Shown here piece by piece: positions 43,511 through 53,667 of a DNA stretch of 64,000 nucleotides. The DNA comes from Neolewinella marina (GTDB lineage Bacteria; Bacteroidota; Bacteroidia; Chitinophagales; Saprospiraceae). How positions within the stretch are numbered: the stretch's first letter is position 1; every line of letters begins with the position of its first letter. A program made the translations under genes and the position numbers. The stretch lies in assembly GCF_002631205.1 (NCBI RefSeq), contig NZ_PDLO01000001.1, positions 310,001 to 374,000 of the forward strand. The letters run 5' to 3'. Below the pieces are notes generated by a model. It was given only the letters and a program-made list of their open reading frames with translations, searched no databases and was not told the origin of the DNA.

Positions 43511-45427
43511 CTATTTCGTTCGGCGTTCACGCAGAACCAACTGCAATGATTCTGCCTTGGCTACATCTACGAAAAACTGTCGAAAGCTTCCATAGTCTTC
43601 CGCCGGCAGGCGAACCGGCCGGAGCAAGAGCGTGCGAATCCACAGTAGCCCCTCCTCGGTCCGCCGCATCTCAGCCCGGTATTTTCCCACTTGGTGTTCA
43701 AAAACGAGAGGTTCCCGAATGAGTCCGGATTCAATCTCCAGGTTCTCTTCGTAATTCACCCGAACGGTATCCACCAGGAAGCGTGTGGTGCGAAAGTCCA
43801 CCGGCAAGGACCGCTCTTCCTGGACTTCGGGGATCCAGTTATAGGGCTGGGGATTCAGCATAAGGAAGCGGCGGCTGCCCATTTTCCGGAGTCGGTTGTT
43901 CAGCCGGGTAGTGTAGGACATCGATACTTCGGGGGCCTCCCCCGCTACGGTATACTGAAAGTCGCTGCCGGAAACATCGGGCAGGAAGCTGTTCTTATGC
44001 AGCCAATCCAACCGGTCCTGCGGGCTGCCAAAGTAGGCGGCCAGCCCCCGGAAGAGCTCCTGCTCCGCCCCGAAGTAGGTAGCGTTGAGGACGAAATCGA
44101 CATTGTTATCCTCCTTCAACACCTGGGTAACGGAGCGCAGGTGACCGTGCTCCGCCGGAACTAGCGCGGGGGTGCGGGCCATTACCCCACCCTCGGGGGT
44201 GATCCACAGCACCCCCCGGTCGAGGGTAGACTCGCTGAGATAACCCGTGGGTGCGTGCTTACTGGTGCATTCCAGATACATGTCTTCCGAAGGCACGTAA
44301 AGCACCATATGGTTAAAGGCCGAAGTGGCAAAATCCTCCCGGATGGCGTAGTAAGGAACTTCGGAACTGTGAATGAGCACCGGATAGGAGGCGATTCCAA
44401 CCTCCTTGAGCATCGCGCCCATATAGTTGCTCAATGCCTTGCAGTCGCCGTAGCGGTTCTCCTCTACGTAGGCCGCACTGAAAGGCTGCCACCCCCCGAT
44501 GCCCAGTTGTACACTTACGTAGCGGCAGCGGTCCTGCATAAAGCGGTAGAGGCGGTCGATCTTTTCCCGGTCGGAGGTCGCTCCTTCCACTTCAGCGTGT
44601 ACCTCGGCGGAGAGCCGAGCGGGCAATTCATCCCGTCCGGCCATGATGGTACCAATGAAGGAGCCGAAGCGCTCCCAGTCGCCGAAACTGCCCCGATAGC
44701 CGTCGATCTCAAAGTCGCCAAGTGACACCCGTACGAAGGGCAGCGTCTCGGTGGGCTGAGGAGACAAGGCTTCGCTGGGTTGGGCGGGTATGTTCTGAAG
44801 TTTCCAGCGGTAAACCCGGTCCTGCCCTTCACCGGTGGTTTGGGGCTCGGGTACCAGATAACCGGTGTACAGCAGTGGAATCTCCGCCGGCACCCGGGCG
44901 GTGAAGGTGGCGGTCACCAGCGACTGATCCCGGTGTACGGGGTTCCAATGGGGGAAGGCCATAGCCGCAAAGTCGGTGACCTTCCGCTCTACCTCGGTGG
45001 TGATGGTACAGGGGTACTTTGTACAGGGCACCTTGGTATAGCGCACCCAGCGGTCGTCCACGAACGACCCCTCGGCCGTGATGCGCTCATCGGTGATGTC
45101 GCTCTTGCGGGCACGGAATATCTCCCCGCCAAAAAGATCGGTGGCCAATACGTCGAAGGTGGTGATTTTCGACTCCCCGTCGTAGTAGGCCGCAACCACA
45201 TTCTCACGGTCGTGCTTTCCGTTCAGGAGGGTGATGGTCCTGCGTTCCCGGATGGTCGCTGTACGGAGGGAGGTGACGTGGTAGTCGAGGTCATAGGAAA
45301 GTACTACGGAGTTGGCGTTCTCTCGCAGGCTATCGGGCAGTGCGAGTGCGGCCGGCATTTCGGCCTGACCCCGCACCTGCGTACCCGCCCAGACAATCAG
45401 TAAGACCATTAAGGGAAGACATATCAT
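43511..45427 (-). CDS. DUF3857/transglutaminase-like secreted protein, Cys-containing
   Basis: 638 residues with a signal peptide (1-20). DUF3857 domain (about 40-230) followed by a transglutaminase-like domain (about 270-370). Its candidate catalytic Cys is in RYGDCKALSNYMGAML and His in AFNHMVLYVP. A beta-rich C-terminal domain completes it. The family is common in Bacteroidota and its substrate is unknown. Last of three paralogues; its ATG overlaps the upstream stop by 4 bases (ATGA). Confidence 0.9.
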   Translation of the reverse strand: MICLPLMVLLIVWAGTQVRGQAEMPAALALPDSLRENANSVVLSYDLDYHVTSLRTATIRERRTITLLNGKHDRENVVAAYYDGESKITTFDVLATDLFGGEIFRARKSDITDERITAEGSFVDDRWVRYTKVPCTKYPCTITTEVERKVTDFAAMAFPHWNPVHRDQSLVTATFTARVPAEIPLLYTGYLVPEPQTTGEGQDRVYRWKLQNIPAQPSEALSPQPTETLPFVRVSLGDFEIDGYRGSFGDWERFGSFIGTIMAGRDELPARLSAEVHAEVEGATSDREKIDRLYRFMQDRCRYVSVQLGIGGWQPFSAAYVEENRYGDCKALSNYMGAMLKEVGIASYPVLIHSSEVPYYAIREDFATSAFNHMVLYVPSEDMYLECTSKHAPTGYLSESTLDRGVLWITPEGGVMARTPALVPAEHGHLRSVTQVLKEDNNVDFVLNATYFGAEQELFRGLAAYFGSPQDRLDWLHKNSFLPDVSGSDFQYTVAGEAPEVSMSYTTRLNNRLRKMGSRRFLMLNPQPYNWIPEVQEERSLPVDFRTTRFLVDTVRVNYEENLEIESGLIREPLVFEHQVGKYRAEMRRTEEGLLWIRTLLLRPVRLPAEDYGSFRQFFVDVAKAESLQLVLRERRTK

Positions 45428-47418
45428 GGTACCTTTTTAAAGACCAGGGGGGAAGTTTGCAGTTCAGTGATGCGGCGGAACATTTCGCGGAGGGCCGGAT
45501 ACTCACTCGATGCGTAGAGGGTGCGGTCGAGGATGACGGAATACACCACCGACACGTGGCCGGGTGCCACCTCTTCGACGCGGTAGGTGGCCGTCATACT
45601 GCCGTCGGCGGCGCGCAGGCGCAAGGCGTCCGGAGCCTCCTCGAGGGCGTAACCGGCCGGCAGTCGCAGATTGGCAATGTAGCGCTGCTGCCAGGGGTAA
45701 GGAAAATCGATGGGAAAATTCCGGGCTTCGACATCCGCCAACTCCCCGTCTACCAAAGGCAGCAGGATCGGCTGGAGGTACAGGAGCTGGTCGACCGGCT
45801 GCCCCACGGGGGCCGTAGCCTGTAGGGTATAGGTGAACTGGTTGAGGGGCGCGTCGTCCACCACTTCTTCCGCAAAGGATGTCACCCGTGCTTCCGGCAT
45901 TACCTTCAGCAGGTCGGGGACGAGCGGAGCTTCGGCGTCGCTTTCGCGTTGCTTCAGGGCACTGCGGCCGTTGAAGGCGAAATAGTCCTGCATCCGCGAC
46001 TTGATGACGACCTCTGCCAGCCCGGACTCCGCCACGTTCACGTCAAGCATCGTAATCTGCCGGGAAGGGGGTACCTCCAGGGAGATCCACCGTGGGTTGC
46101 CCTTCTCGGCCACCCACCCCCGGTGGTTGAGGGCCCGCTCGCGGGGCAATCCCGCCGGGCGGTCGGCCGAGCCCGCATCCAGGAGCAGCGATTGTCCGTC
46201 CACCTCGGTGTAGACTATCAGGTGGTTGAACTGATGCAGCAGGGGGTACTGCTCGATGGGCGCGCCGGTATTCCGCAGGGAAACCAGTAGGGGGTGGGCC
46301 TCCACCCCGGCCTCGTTCAGCAGACTGAGCAGGGCGATGTTCAGGTCGGCGGAGGTGCCGGTTCGGGACTGGTACACCTGGTCGGGCGTGCGGGAGGCCA
46401 GCATACCATAGTCGCCATTCCAGCTGATGTGCTGGTTAATAAAGGCATAAGCGGCTTCGATTATTTCCCGCTCCGAACCCTGGCCGGTAATCGACGGAGC
46501 CGCATCCTTCCACAGGGTGCTGTAGTTAACCTTGTTGCGGTAGTAGCGGCCAAAATCCAGGCGGTCCTGCAGCTCCTTCACGGTCTCCTTCCAGTCGCCG
46601 AAGATAGATTGCTCGGGGCGCCCTGGGTACTGCACAGCCTGTAACTGCAGGCGGACGCTGGGCAGGTAGTCGCTCACGTTGTTGCTGTACGGTTGATCGC
46701 GAAAAGACGGCAGGTCGCGCATGGCCCACAAGATGTCCCAATGATCGATCTTTTGCTCACCGCCGTTGTAGGGGCTTACGTTGAAACGGGGCCCCCAGGC
46801 CCGGGCCGTAAGCTTGGTCTCGTTGACGTCGAGCCGTGGTGCGGAAAGTGAAACGTAGCGGTAATACGGCGGAATCATGGCGTCGTACTGGGCCCAACGC
46901 ACCGGAATATCTTCCTGGAAGTAGTAGGGAGACGGGATAAGGATGTTCTTCCTGCGTTCCAGGTAGCGGTACTCCAGGATGGCTCCCTCGCTTACCTGGG
47001 GAAAGGTGAATTTGAAGGCCTCGCGGGTACCGTTTAGTTTCTCGAGGCGGATCTGGTCGGACGGCACCGGCAGCGTACCGCCAGTGGGGAGGTGAATAAA
47101 AGCTTCCACTTCGCTGATCTCGGCGTATTCCCGGTTGTATTCCAGGGTGATGTTTGCCCGGTCGAAGGAGGACGGCTTGAGCAGTTTTACCCGCCGGTGG
47201 TGGCGCTCGGTGAGCGAGGGCCCGTCCGTATCGTTGAATTCGAAATCAAGGCTGAGTCGATCAAACAGCACGTAGGCTTCGGCCGTGGGGTCGCCGGGGG
47301 CTTCCCGGAGAGCACGGTCTTCGTCGCTAACCGGCCCGAAAGTGACGTCGGGTCCAGTCTGGGCAATAAGCTGGATACCCGATAACAGGAATACCAGCAG
47401 ACAAGGGAATCGCAACAT
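45424..47418 (-). CDS. DUF3857/transglutaminase-like secreted protein, Cys replaced
   Basis: 664 residues from the ATG at 47416-47418, which gives a clean signal peptide (LRFPCLLVFLLSGIQLIAQ). DUF3857 domain (about 50-210) and transglutaminase-like domain (about 290-400). Where the first paralogue has GDC, this one reads R-T-G-T-S-A-D-L-N, so the nucleophile position is Ser. His (FNHLIVYTEVDG) and Asp (LLLDAGS) are kept. Probably inactive as a classical transglutaminase. Middle gene of the operon. Confidence 0.9.
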   Translation of the reverse strand: MLRFPCLLVFLLSGIQLIAQTGPDVTFGPVSDEDRALREAPGDPTAEAYVLFDRLSLDFEFNDTDGPSLTERHHRRVKLLKPSSFDRANITLEYNREYAEISEVEAFIHLPTGGTLPVPSDQIRLEKLNGTREAFKFTFPQVSEGAILEYRYLERRKNILIPSPYYFQEDIPVRWAQYDAMIPPYYRYVSLSAPRLDVNETKLTARAWGPRFNVSPYNGGEQKIDHWDILWAMRDLPSFRDQPYSNNVSDYLPSVRLQLQAVQYPGRPEQSIFGDWKETVKELQDRLDFGRYYRNKVNYSTLWKDAAPSITGQGSEREIIEAAYAFINQHISWNGDYGMLASRTPDQVYQSRTGTSADLNIALLSLLNEAGVEAHPLLVSLRNTGAPIEQYPLLHQFNHLIVYTEVDGQSLLLDAGSADRPAGLPRERALNHRGWVAEKGNPRWISLEVPPSRQITMLDVNVAESGLAEVVIKSRMQDYFAFNGRSALKQRESDAEAPLVPDLLKVMPEARVTSFAEEVVDDAPLNQFTYTLQATAPVGQPVDQLLYLQPILLPLVDGELADVEARNFPIDFPYPWQQRYIANLRLPAGYALEEAPDALRLRAADGSMTATYRVEEVAPGHVSVVYSVILDRTLYASSEYPALREMFRRITELQTSPLVFKKVP

Positions 47419-47492
47419 AGTGTGTAAGGGGGGGGTGCCGGAACGCTCCGGGTCAATCAAGGTACTACTGGGTCAAATAATACTATCGCAGA

Positions 47493-49484
47493 TTATTTGG
47501 CGCGGCGACAGACAATGGTAGTTTCCTGCAGCTCAATAATCCGGCGGTACATATCCCGTAGTACAGGATACGCCGTGGCCGGGTAGACCGTCTGGTCCAG
47601 GTGAACCCGAAACACGATCGAGATCTCCCCGCCGAGGCCTTCCGAAGCCGAAAAGGTAGCCTGCATGCCTCCGTCCTGACTGACCAGGCGGATGGAGGGC
47701 GGCAGTTCTTCGACGACGTATCCTTCTGGCACCTTTACGTTGGCGATGTACTGGAGCTGCCAGGGGTAGGGAAAATCAATGGGATAGAGGCGTTGCTCTA
47801 CGTCGTCGAGTTCGTCGTTCAGTACCGGAATGATCACCGGCTGCAGGTAGAGAAAATCGTCTGAAAGCAATCCGGCGGGAACGTCGAGCTCCACGGTGAT
47901 GCCCAGGGGGCCGGCGGGGTCATCGGCACCGAGGGTCACCTTCTGGGAACGCACCAGCGCCTCCGGAAATTTCTCAATAATCTGTCGCGCGATCGGTCCC
48001 TCGGCGGGCGTCTCCATGCGCGAGAGTACCTGCCGACCATCCAGGGCGTAATAGCTGTCTGATTTAGTCTGAATCGCAACCCGGGAAGCGCCTGTTTCGT
48101 CGACATTGATCGTTGCCAGGAATACCTGTTTGGCTTGCGGTACTTCTACGTCAACCCACCGGGGTTGCTGCGGATCGGCTACCCAGCCACGGTGATTCAG
48201 GGCCTTTTCCCGGGGCAGCCCCGGGGGGCGTCCCGGGCCGTTGGCGTCGAGGAGGTAGGGTTTCCCGTCTACCTCGGTGTACACCAGGAGGTGGTCGAAC
48301 TGGGTCAGGATGGGATAGATTTCCATGGGACTCCCCTGGTCCCGCAGGGAAACCAGAAGGGGGTAAGCCGGAATACCAGCTTCGTGCAGGAGGGCAAGAA
48401 GTGCCAGGTTCAGGTCCGCGCTGTTGCCCTCTCCATTTTCCAGGATGTTGTTGGGGCTGTCGGTTCCGAAGATGCTGGTGGATCCGTTCCAGCGCAGGTT
48501 CCGGCAAACGTAGTGGTAGGCCGCGTCAATTCGGGCCCTGGTATCTTTTGCCTGGTTGATTTCCGCCTCAGCCGCATTCCAGAGGTGCTTGTAGTTCGTC
48601 CGGTTCAGGTAGGCAAGGCCGAAATCCCGCCGCTCGGTGAGATTATTTACCGTTTCATTCCAGTCGCTGAAGACCGGCTGGATCAGTTCACCAGGATAGT
48701 TAACCGACTGCAGTTGCAACCTCACGCGGGGCAGATAGTCGGTTGCGTTATTGGTGTAGGGCTGGTGCTCGAAGGCCGGCACGTCCTGCATGGCCCAACG
48801 AATGTTCTTGTGGGGCACGTGTTCGTGGGCGGTGGGTGCCTTACGGAATACCGGTCCCCAGGGATGACGGGTGGTTTCGACTTCGTTCACGACGTAATTG
48901 CCGGCAATGCCCAGACTGACATAGCGGTAATAGTCGGGAATCAGGGCGGTGTATTCCGCCCAGCGTACCGGTACGTCGCGCTGAAAGGCAAAGCGGGTGG
49001 GTATAACGATATGCTCGGAACGGTGGGAAAAGGTGTATTCGATGACGGCCCCGGGCGTCACCTGAGGAAAAGTAAATTTCACGGTGTTGTAATCTCCGTC
49101 GCGTTCGCGGACGAAATCCTTGCCGGACAGCTTTATCTTTTCCCCGTCGGGCAGGTAGATCATGGCCTTTAACCCGGAAATGTCCTCAAATTCCCGATTG
49201 TACCGCAGGGATACGTTCGCGCGGTCGAAGGAAGCCGGCGTAATCAGTTTCATCCGAGTATGGAACTCCTCAACCGTACTGGGTCCCTTATCGCGCAGGT
49301 ATACGAACTTTAGGTCCAGCCGGTCGTACAGGATATAGGCCGCGGCGGCGGAATCTGCTCCCCCGGGCGTAGCGGCAAGGTCTTCCGCACTGAGTTTACC
49401 AAATTTGACGTCTCCGTAATCCTGGGCAAAGATCAGGGTAGAAAAAAGGAGCGCTGGAAGAAATCTCAGCAAGCGGAATAGCAT
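47493..49484 (-). CDS. DUF3857/transglutaminase-like secreted protein, Cys replaced
   Basis: 663 residues with a signal peptide (FRLLRFLPALLFSTLIFAQ). Closely related to the middle paralogue along its whole length (shared TPASFDRANVSLRYNREFED-like and YPIDFPYPWQLQYIANVKVP segments). The nucleophile position is again Ser (EGNSADLNLALLALLHEAGI), with His and Asp retained. First gene of the operon, 74 bases upstream of the middle one. A recent tandem duplication is likely. Confidence 0.9.
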   Translation of the reverse strand: MLFRLLRFLPALLFSTLIFAQDYGDVKFGKLSAEDLAATPGGADSAAAAYILYDRLDLKFVYLRDKGPSTVEEFHTRMKLITPASFDRANVSLRYNREFEDISGLKAMIYLPDGEKIKLSGKDFVRERDGDYNTVKFTFPQVTPGAVIEYTFSHRSEHIVIPTRFAFQRDVPVRWAEYTALIPDYYRYVSLGIAGNYVVNEVETTRHPWGPVFRKAPTAHEHVPHKNIRWAMQDVPAFEHQPYTNNATDYLPRVRLQLQSVNYPGELIQPVFSDWNETVNNLTERRDFGLAYLNRTNYKHLWNAAEAEINQAKDTRARIDAAYHYVCRNLRWNGSTSIFGTDSPNNILENGEGNSADLNLALLALLHEAGIPAYPLLVSLRDQGSPMEIYPILTQFDHLLVYTEVDGKPYLLDANGPGRPPGLPREKALNHRGWVADPQQPRWVDVEVPQAKQVFLATINVDETGASRVAIQTKSDSYYALDGRQVLSRMETPAEGPIARQIIEKFPEALVRSQKVTLGADDPAGPLGITVELDVPAGLLSDDFLYLQPVIIPVLNDELDDVEQRLYPIDFPYPWQLQYIANVKVPEGYVVEELPPSIRLVSQDGGMQATFSASEGLGGEISIVFRVHLDQTVYPATAYPVLRDMYRRIIELQETTIVCRRAK

Positions 49485-49616
49485 GGTACAGGATATGCGG
49501 ATGAATTACCACAAGGCATCATCCAGGGGAAAATGCAAAAGCACATATACTCTAAACTATTATCTAATATGATTATTGGGTGATAGTCCATTCCTTAATG
49601 CTCGGCAACGTCGATA

Positions 49617-50525
49617 ATGAAATTTGGTAAAGTTCCCGACCCCACCGCCCTTGAATACCACCTCCCCGTGGAGCCTCTGGCGAACCGCGCGCGGCTGGAC
49701 CGCTATGAGCTGGGCGCCGGAGAAGGGCGGCCGCGCATCTACATCGGCGCTACCGGCTGGAGCATGAAAGAATGGGTAGGCAAGTGGTACCCCGAGGGCA
49801 CGCGCCCCGCCGACTACCTGCAGCGCTACGGCGAGCAGTTCAACACCATCGAGATGAACACCACCCACTACCGCATCCCCACGGCGGAAATGGTGAAGAA
49901 ATGGTACGACAGCGTCCCGGAAGATTTCCGTTTTTGCCCCAAGGTGCCGCAGTTCATCAGCCACTCCGGACAGCTCGGGGCGGGCGACGGGGGCCTGCAG
50001 AAGTTCGTCGGTGCCCTGGACGGGCTGCGGGAAAAGCTGGGCTGCGCCTTCATCCAATTGCCCCCCTACTTCGGGGTTGACCGACTTCCCATCCTGGATG
50101 CCTTTCTGGGGCGGTGGCCGCGGGTGCTGCCGCTGGCGGTGGAGGTGCGCCACGAAAGCTGGTTCAGCGACCCCTTCGCCACCGAAGCCCTGATGGACAC
50201 CCTGGCCCGCCACGCCGCCGCGGCCGTGATTACCGACGTGGCCGGCCGACGGGACGTACTCCATGGCTACGTGACCGCCCCCCGTACCATGATCCGTTTC
50301 GTGGGCAACGGGCTGATCGAAAGCGACTTCACCCGCCTGGCGGACTGGGCCCGGAAGCTGCGGGAGTGGAATCTACCGGAAACGTTTATCTTTCCCCACG
50401 AACCGGACAACGTGCTGGCGCCCGATGCGGCCGCCTGGTTGGCCGGTCACCTTGCTGCCCAGGACTTCGCCGAAACCCGGGGCCCCGCTTCCGTGCAGGG
50501 CCCGGAGCAGATGAGCCTCTTTTAG
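49617..50525 (+). CDS. DUF72 family protein
   Basis: 302 residues. The DUF72 TIM-barrel pattern is clear: YIGATGWSMKEWVGKWYPEG, FNTIEMNTTHYRIPT, FRFCPKVPQFISH, AVEVRHESWFSDP and FIFPHEPDN. Function is unknown; members have been proposed as nucleases or isomerases without firm proof. The last residues are EQMSLF, close to the QL(S/D)LF sliding-clamp-binding consensus. It is 17 bases upstream of ppk1 and probably co-transcribed. Confidence 0.92.
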   Translation: MKFGKVPDPTALEYHLPVEPLANRARLDRYELGAGEGRPRIYIGATGWSMKEWVGKWYPEGTRPADYLQRYGEQFNTIEMNTTHYRIPTAEMVKKWYDSVPEDFRFCPKVPQFISHSGQLGAGDGGLQKFVGALDGLREKLGCAFIQLPPYFGVDRLPILDAFLGRWPRVLPLAVEVRHESWFSDPFATEALMDTLARHAAAAVITDVAGRRDVLHGYVTAPRTMIRFVGNGLIESDFTRLADWARKLREWNLPETFIFPHEPDNVLAPDAAAWLAGHLAAQDFAETRGPASVQGPEQMSLF

Positions 50526-50542
50526 CCTTACTTGACCTACCG

Positions 50543-52621
50543 ATGAAAAAAGAATACCCGGCCATACCCCGAGACATCAGTTGGCTTTCCTTCAACCACC
50601 GGGTGTTGCAGGAAGCCAAGGACGAGAGCCTGCCCCTCTTCGAGCGGCTCAAGTTCCTGGCCATCTACAGCTCCAACCTCGACGAGTTCTTCCGCGTCCG
50701 CATGGCCAACCACCGCAACCTGCTGCGCGTCAACAAAAAGACGAAACGCGAGCTCGACATCAGCCCGAAGCAGACGGTACGCACCATCCAACGCATCGTC
50801 AACCGCCAGCAGGAGGAGTTCAGCCGCATTTTCGAGAAGAAGATCATCCCCCAACTGGCCAAGCACGGCATCCACCTAAAGCGGCGCCTCGACATGTCGG
50901 AGGAAGACCAGGAGTTCGTACAGAACTACTTCAAGGAGTACATGCTGCCCTACGTACAGCCCGTACTCCTGATCAAGGACATGGTGCGCCCCTTCCTGAA
51001 CAACGCCCAGCTGTACCTCTCCATCCTGATGAAGGACAAGGCGAAGGGTAAAACGGCCTACGCCATCGTCAAGATCCCTAGCGATCACCTGCCGCGCTTC
51101 ATCGAGCTGCCCAGCACCGATGGCGAGCACAACATCATCATGCTCGACGACATCGTGCGCCACTCCGTTTCCTGGATGTTCCCGGGTTACGAAATCGAGG
51201 ACACCTTCAGCATCAAGCTGACCCGAGATGCCGAGCTGTACATCGACGATGAATTCACCGGCGACCTGCTGGCCAAGATCAAGACCAGCCTGAACCGCCG
51301 CCACGTGGGCCCCGCCAGCCGCTTCGTCTACGACCGCACCATGCCCACCCAGCTGCGGGAGTACCTGGAGGACACCTTCGAGCTGGACCGCTACGACATC
51401 CTCGCCGAGGGGCGCTATCACAACAACTTCGACTTCTTCAGCTTCCCCAATTTCGGGATGACCAAGCTGCTCTACCCGCCCCAACCGCCCCTGGCCTACC
51501 CCGCCCTGGAGGAATCCGAGGACTTCTGGGCTTCGGTACGGGAGTCTGATCACCTGCTCCACTACCCTTACCACAGCTACGAGTCGGTGGTGCGCTTCTT
51601 CGAGCGGGCGGCCGAGGATCCGGCGGTAAGCCACATCAAGATCGTCCAGTACCGGGTGGCCCGCAAGTCGCGGATCATGCAGGCGCTGATGCGGGCGGTG
51701 ACCCTGGGCAAGCAGGTCAGCGTATTCATCGAGGTGAAGGCCCGCTTCGACGAGGAGGCCAACCTCCGCTGGGGGGAAAAACTCGAGCAGGCCGGCGTTC
51801 ACGTCCACTACAGTTTCCCCGGGGTGAAGGTGCATTCCAAGCTTGCACTGGTGCGTCGGGTAGAGAACGGCAAGGAACAGATTTACAACTACTTGTCTAC
51901 CGGTAACTTCCACGAAGATACCGCCAAGGTGTACAGCGATTTCGGCCTCTTCACCGCCGACGAACGGATCACGAGCGAGGTATCGCGCATCTTCAGCTTT
52001 TTAGAGAACGTGATGATTCCCGACCAGCCCTTCCAGCACCTGCTGGTCGGACAGTTCAACCTGCGCAGTGGCCTGGAGAAACTGATCGAATTCGAGATCA
52101 AGGAGGCCAAGGCCGGCCGCTCCGCCGCCATGACGCTGAAGATGAACAGCCTGCAAGACAAGGCCATGATCGAGCTCCTCTACCGGGCCAGCCAGGCCGG
52201 AGTGATGATCAACCTGATCGTCCGCGGCATCTGCTGCCTGGTGCCCGGCCGCAAAGGGTACAGCGACAACATCCACGGCATCAGCATCGTGGACCGCTAC
52301 CTGGAGCACGCCCGCATCTTTCACTTCCACCACGCCGGGGAGGAACTGGTTTACATGTCCTCGGCGGACTTCATGACGCGGAACCTGAGTCACCGCGTCG
52401 AGACTACCTTTCCCATCTACGATGAGGAACTGAAGGACAAGATTCTGGAGATCCTAGACATCCAGCTCGCCGACAACGTGAAGGCCCGCCTGCTGAGCGA
52501 CCAGCAGGGCAATACCTACTACCGGGGGGGCAGCGACCTGTCCATCCGCAGCCAGGAAGAAACCTACCACATGATCAAACGGACGCTGGTGGCCGAGCAA
52601 ATGGAGCTCGACGATCAGTAG
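50543..52621 (+). CDS. ppk1: Polyphosphate kinase 1
   Basis: 692 residues from the ATG at 50543. Four-domain PPK1: N domain (RDISWLSFNHRVLQEAKD), head domain, and two phospholipase-D-like catalytic domains. The phospho-accepting His is in GVKVHSKLALVRR, with YLSTGNFHEDTAKVYSDFGL after it; MSSADFMTRNLSHRVE is in the second. It makes polyphosphate from ATP reversibly. The frame runs upstream through the DUF72 gene in another frame, which is a shadow. Its last 7 bases overlap the convergent xdhC-like gene. Confidence 0.97.
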   Translation: MKKEYPAIPRDISWLSFNHRVLQEAKDESLPLFERLKFLAIYSSNLDEFFRVRMANHRNLLRVNKKTKRELDISPKQTVRTIQRIVNRQQEEFSRIFEKKIIPQLAKHGIHLKRRLDMSEEDQEFVQNYFKEYMLPYVQPVLLIKDMVRPFLNNAQLYLSILMKDKAKGKTAYAIVKIPSDHLPRFIELPSTDGEHNIIMLDDIVRHSVSWMFPGYEIEDTFSIKLTRDAELYIDDEFTGDLLAKIKTSLNRRHVGPASRFVYDRTMPTQLREYLEDTFELDRYDILAEGRYHNNFDFFSFPNFGMTKLLYPPQPPLAYPALEESEDFWASVRESDHLLHYPYHSYESVVRFFERAAEDPAVSHIKIVQYRVARKSRIMQALMRAVTLGKQVSVFIEVKARFDEEANLRWGEKLEQAGVHVHYSFPGVKVHSKLALVRRVENGKEQIYNYLSTGNFHEDTAKVYSDFGLFTADERITSEVSRIFSFLENVMIPDQPFQHLLVGQFNLRSGLEKLIEFEIKEAKAGRSAAMTLKMNSLQDKAMIELLYRASQAGVMINLIVRGICCLVPGRKGYSDNIHGISIVDRYLEHARIFHFHHAGEELVYMSSADFMTRNLSHRVETTFPIYDEELKDKILEILDIQLADNVKARLLSDQQGNTYYRGGSDLSIRSQEETYHMIKRTLVAEQMELDDQ

Positions 52622-53667
52622 CGGGCGTGAATGGCCCCTGGCTTCTCCCGCAAGGAGGTGCCCGGCCGCTCCCGGAACACCCGGATGATCTCGGCTACGA
52701 CTGATACGGAAATCTCCTCCGGCGTTTCTGCACCGATGTCGAGCCCGATGGGCGAGTACAGGTGATCGTACCCCAGTAAGTCCAATCCGGATTCGCTTCT
52801 GAGTTCCGCATCCATCTTGAGCGTCCGCTTTCGGGGGCCGAGGAGACCCAGATAGGGAGGAGCCTTGGGTAGAAATACCTCAACCATCTCCTTGTCGCGA
52901 TTGAAATCGTGCGACATACAGGCTACCGCCGTATAGTCGTCCACGGCCAACGCTCCCGCCTGCCCGTAGTCATACAGGCCGTCGGCCGCGGCGGAGAGGG
53001 CCGTATTGAATTTGCGTCGCGTCCCCACCACGCTGCACCGCCAACCCAGGTGGCGGACGGTGGTTACCAGGGGTAAAATGTCGTAATTATCGCCGATCAC
53101 GATGAGGTGGAGTTCGGGGCGCAGGCGTTCGTAGAGCCGCTTTCCCGGCCGGCCGGCTGCGTCGGTGTAATCGATCACCCGCGACCGGCTATCCGGCAGG
53201 TCCACCGCGCCCGGGGGGACTTCACTCAGCACTCCATCCAGCGGTTCTCCCGGAGGCGCTTCCACCGTCTGTACCAGGATCCGTGGCTCGCGGATATCAA
53301 CCCGGGCGCGCAGCACTTCTACCTGATTGTGGGTGTCGGCAAAATCGAGGGGAACGAAGAGCACCTCGATGCGGCCGTTGCAGCCCAGCCCGATACCGAT
53401 CTCGCGGTCCTCCCCTTCCAGGGTATCGTACACCCGTTTGGAGGGGCGCGCCTCGTGGATGGCCCGTTGCGCCCGCCGCAGGGCATCCCCTTCCAGGCAC
53501 CCCCCGCTGATTCCCCCGGTATAGCGCCCGTCGGCCCCCACGAGCAGGCGGGCACCGATGCGGCGGTAGGAGGATCCCTCCACGCTGACCACCGTAGCCA
53601 GGGCACAGGCCGTCCCCGAGCTCCGGAACTCATCGTAGAGGCTGATGATGTTACGAATTTCCTTCAT
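52615..53667 (-). CDS. XdhC/CoxI family protein
   Basis: 350 residues from the ATG at 53665-53667. N-terminal XdhC_CoxI domain (about 10-90: GTACALATVVSVEGSSYRRI, GGISGGCLEGDALRRA) and a C-terminal Rossmann-like domain (about 195-330). The second domain's usual Gly-rich loop is degenerate (VIGDNYDILPLV). XdhC proteins bind molybdenum cofactor and load it into xanthine dehydrogenase-type enzymes. The start overlaps the 3' end of the mocA-like gene by 17 bases. Confidence 0.9.
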   Translation of the reverse strand: MKEIRNIISLYDEFRSSGTACALATVVSVEGSSYRRIGARLLVGADGRYTGGISGGCLEGDALRRAQRAIHEARPSKRVYDTLEGEDREIGIGLGCNGRIEVLFVPLDFADTHNQVEVLRARVDIREPRILVQTVEAPPGEPLDGVLSEVPPGAVDLPDSRSRVIDYTDAAGRPGKRLYERLRPELHLIVIGDNYDILPLVTTVRHLGWRCSVVGTRRKFNTALSAAADGLYDYGQAGALAVDDYTAVACMSHDFNRDKEMVEVFLPKAPPYLGLLGPRKRTLKMDAELRSESGLDLLGYDHLYSPIGLDIGAETPEEISVSVVAEIIRVFRERPGTSLREKPGAIHARY

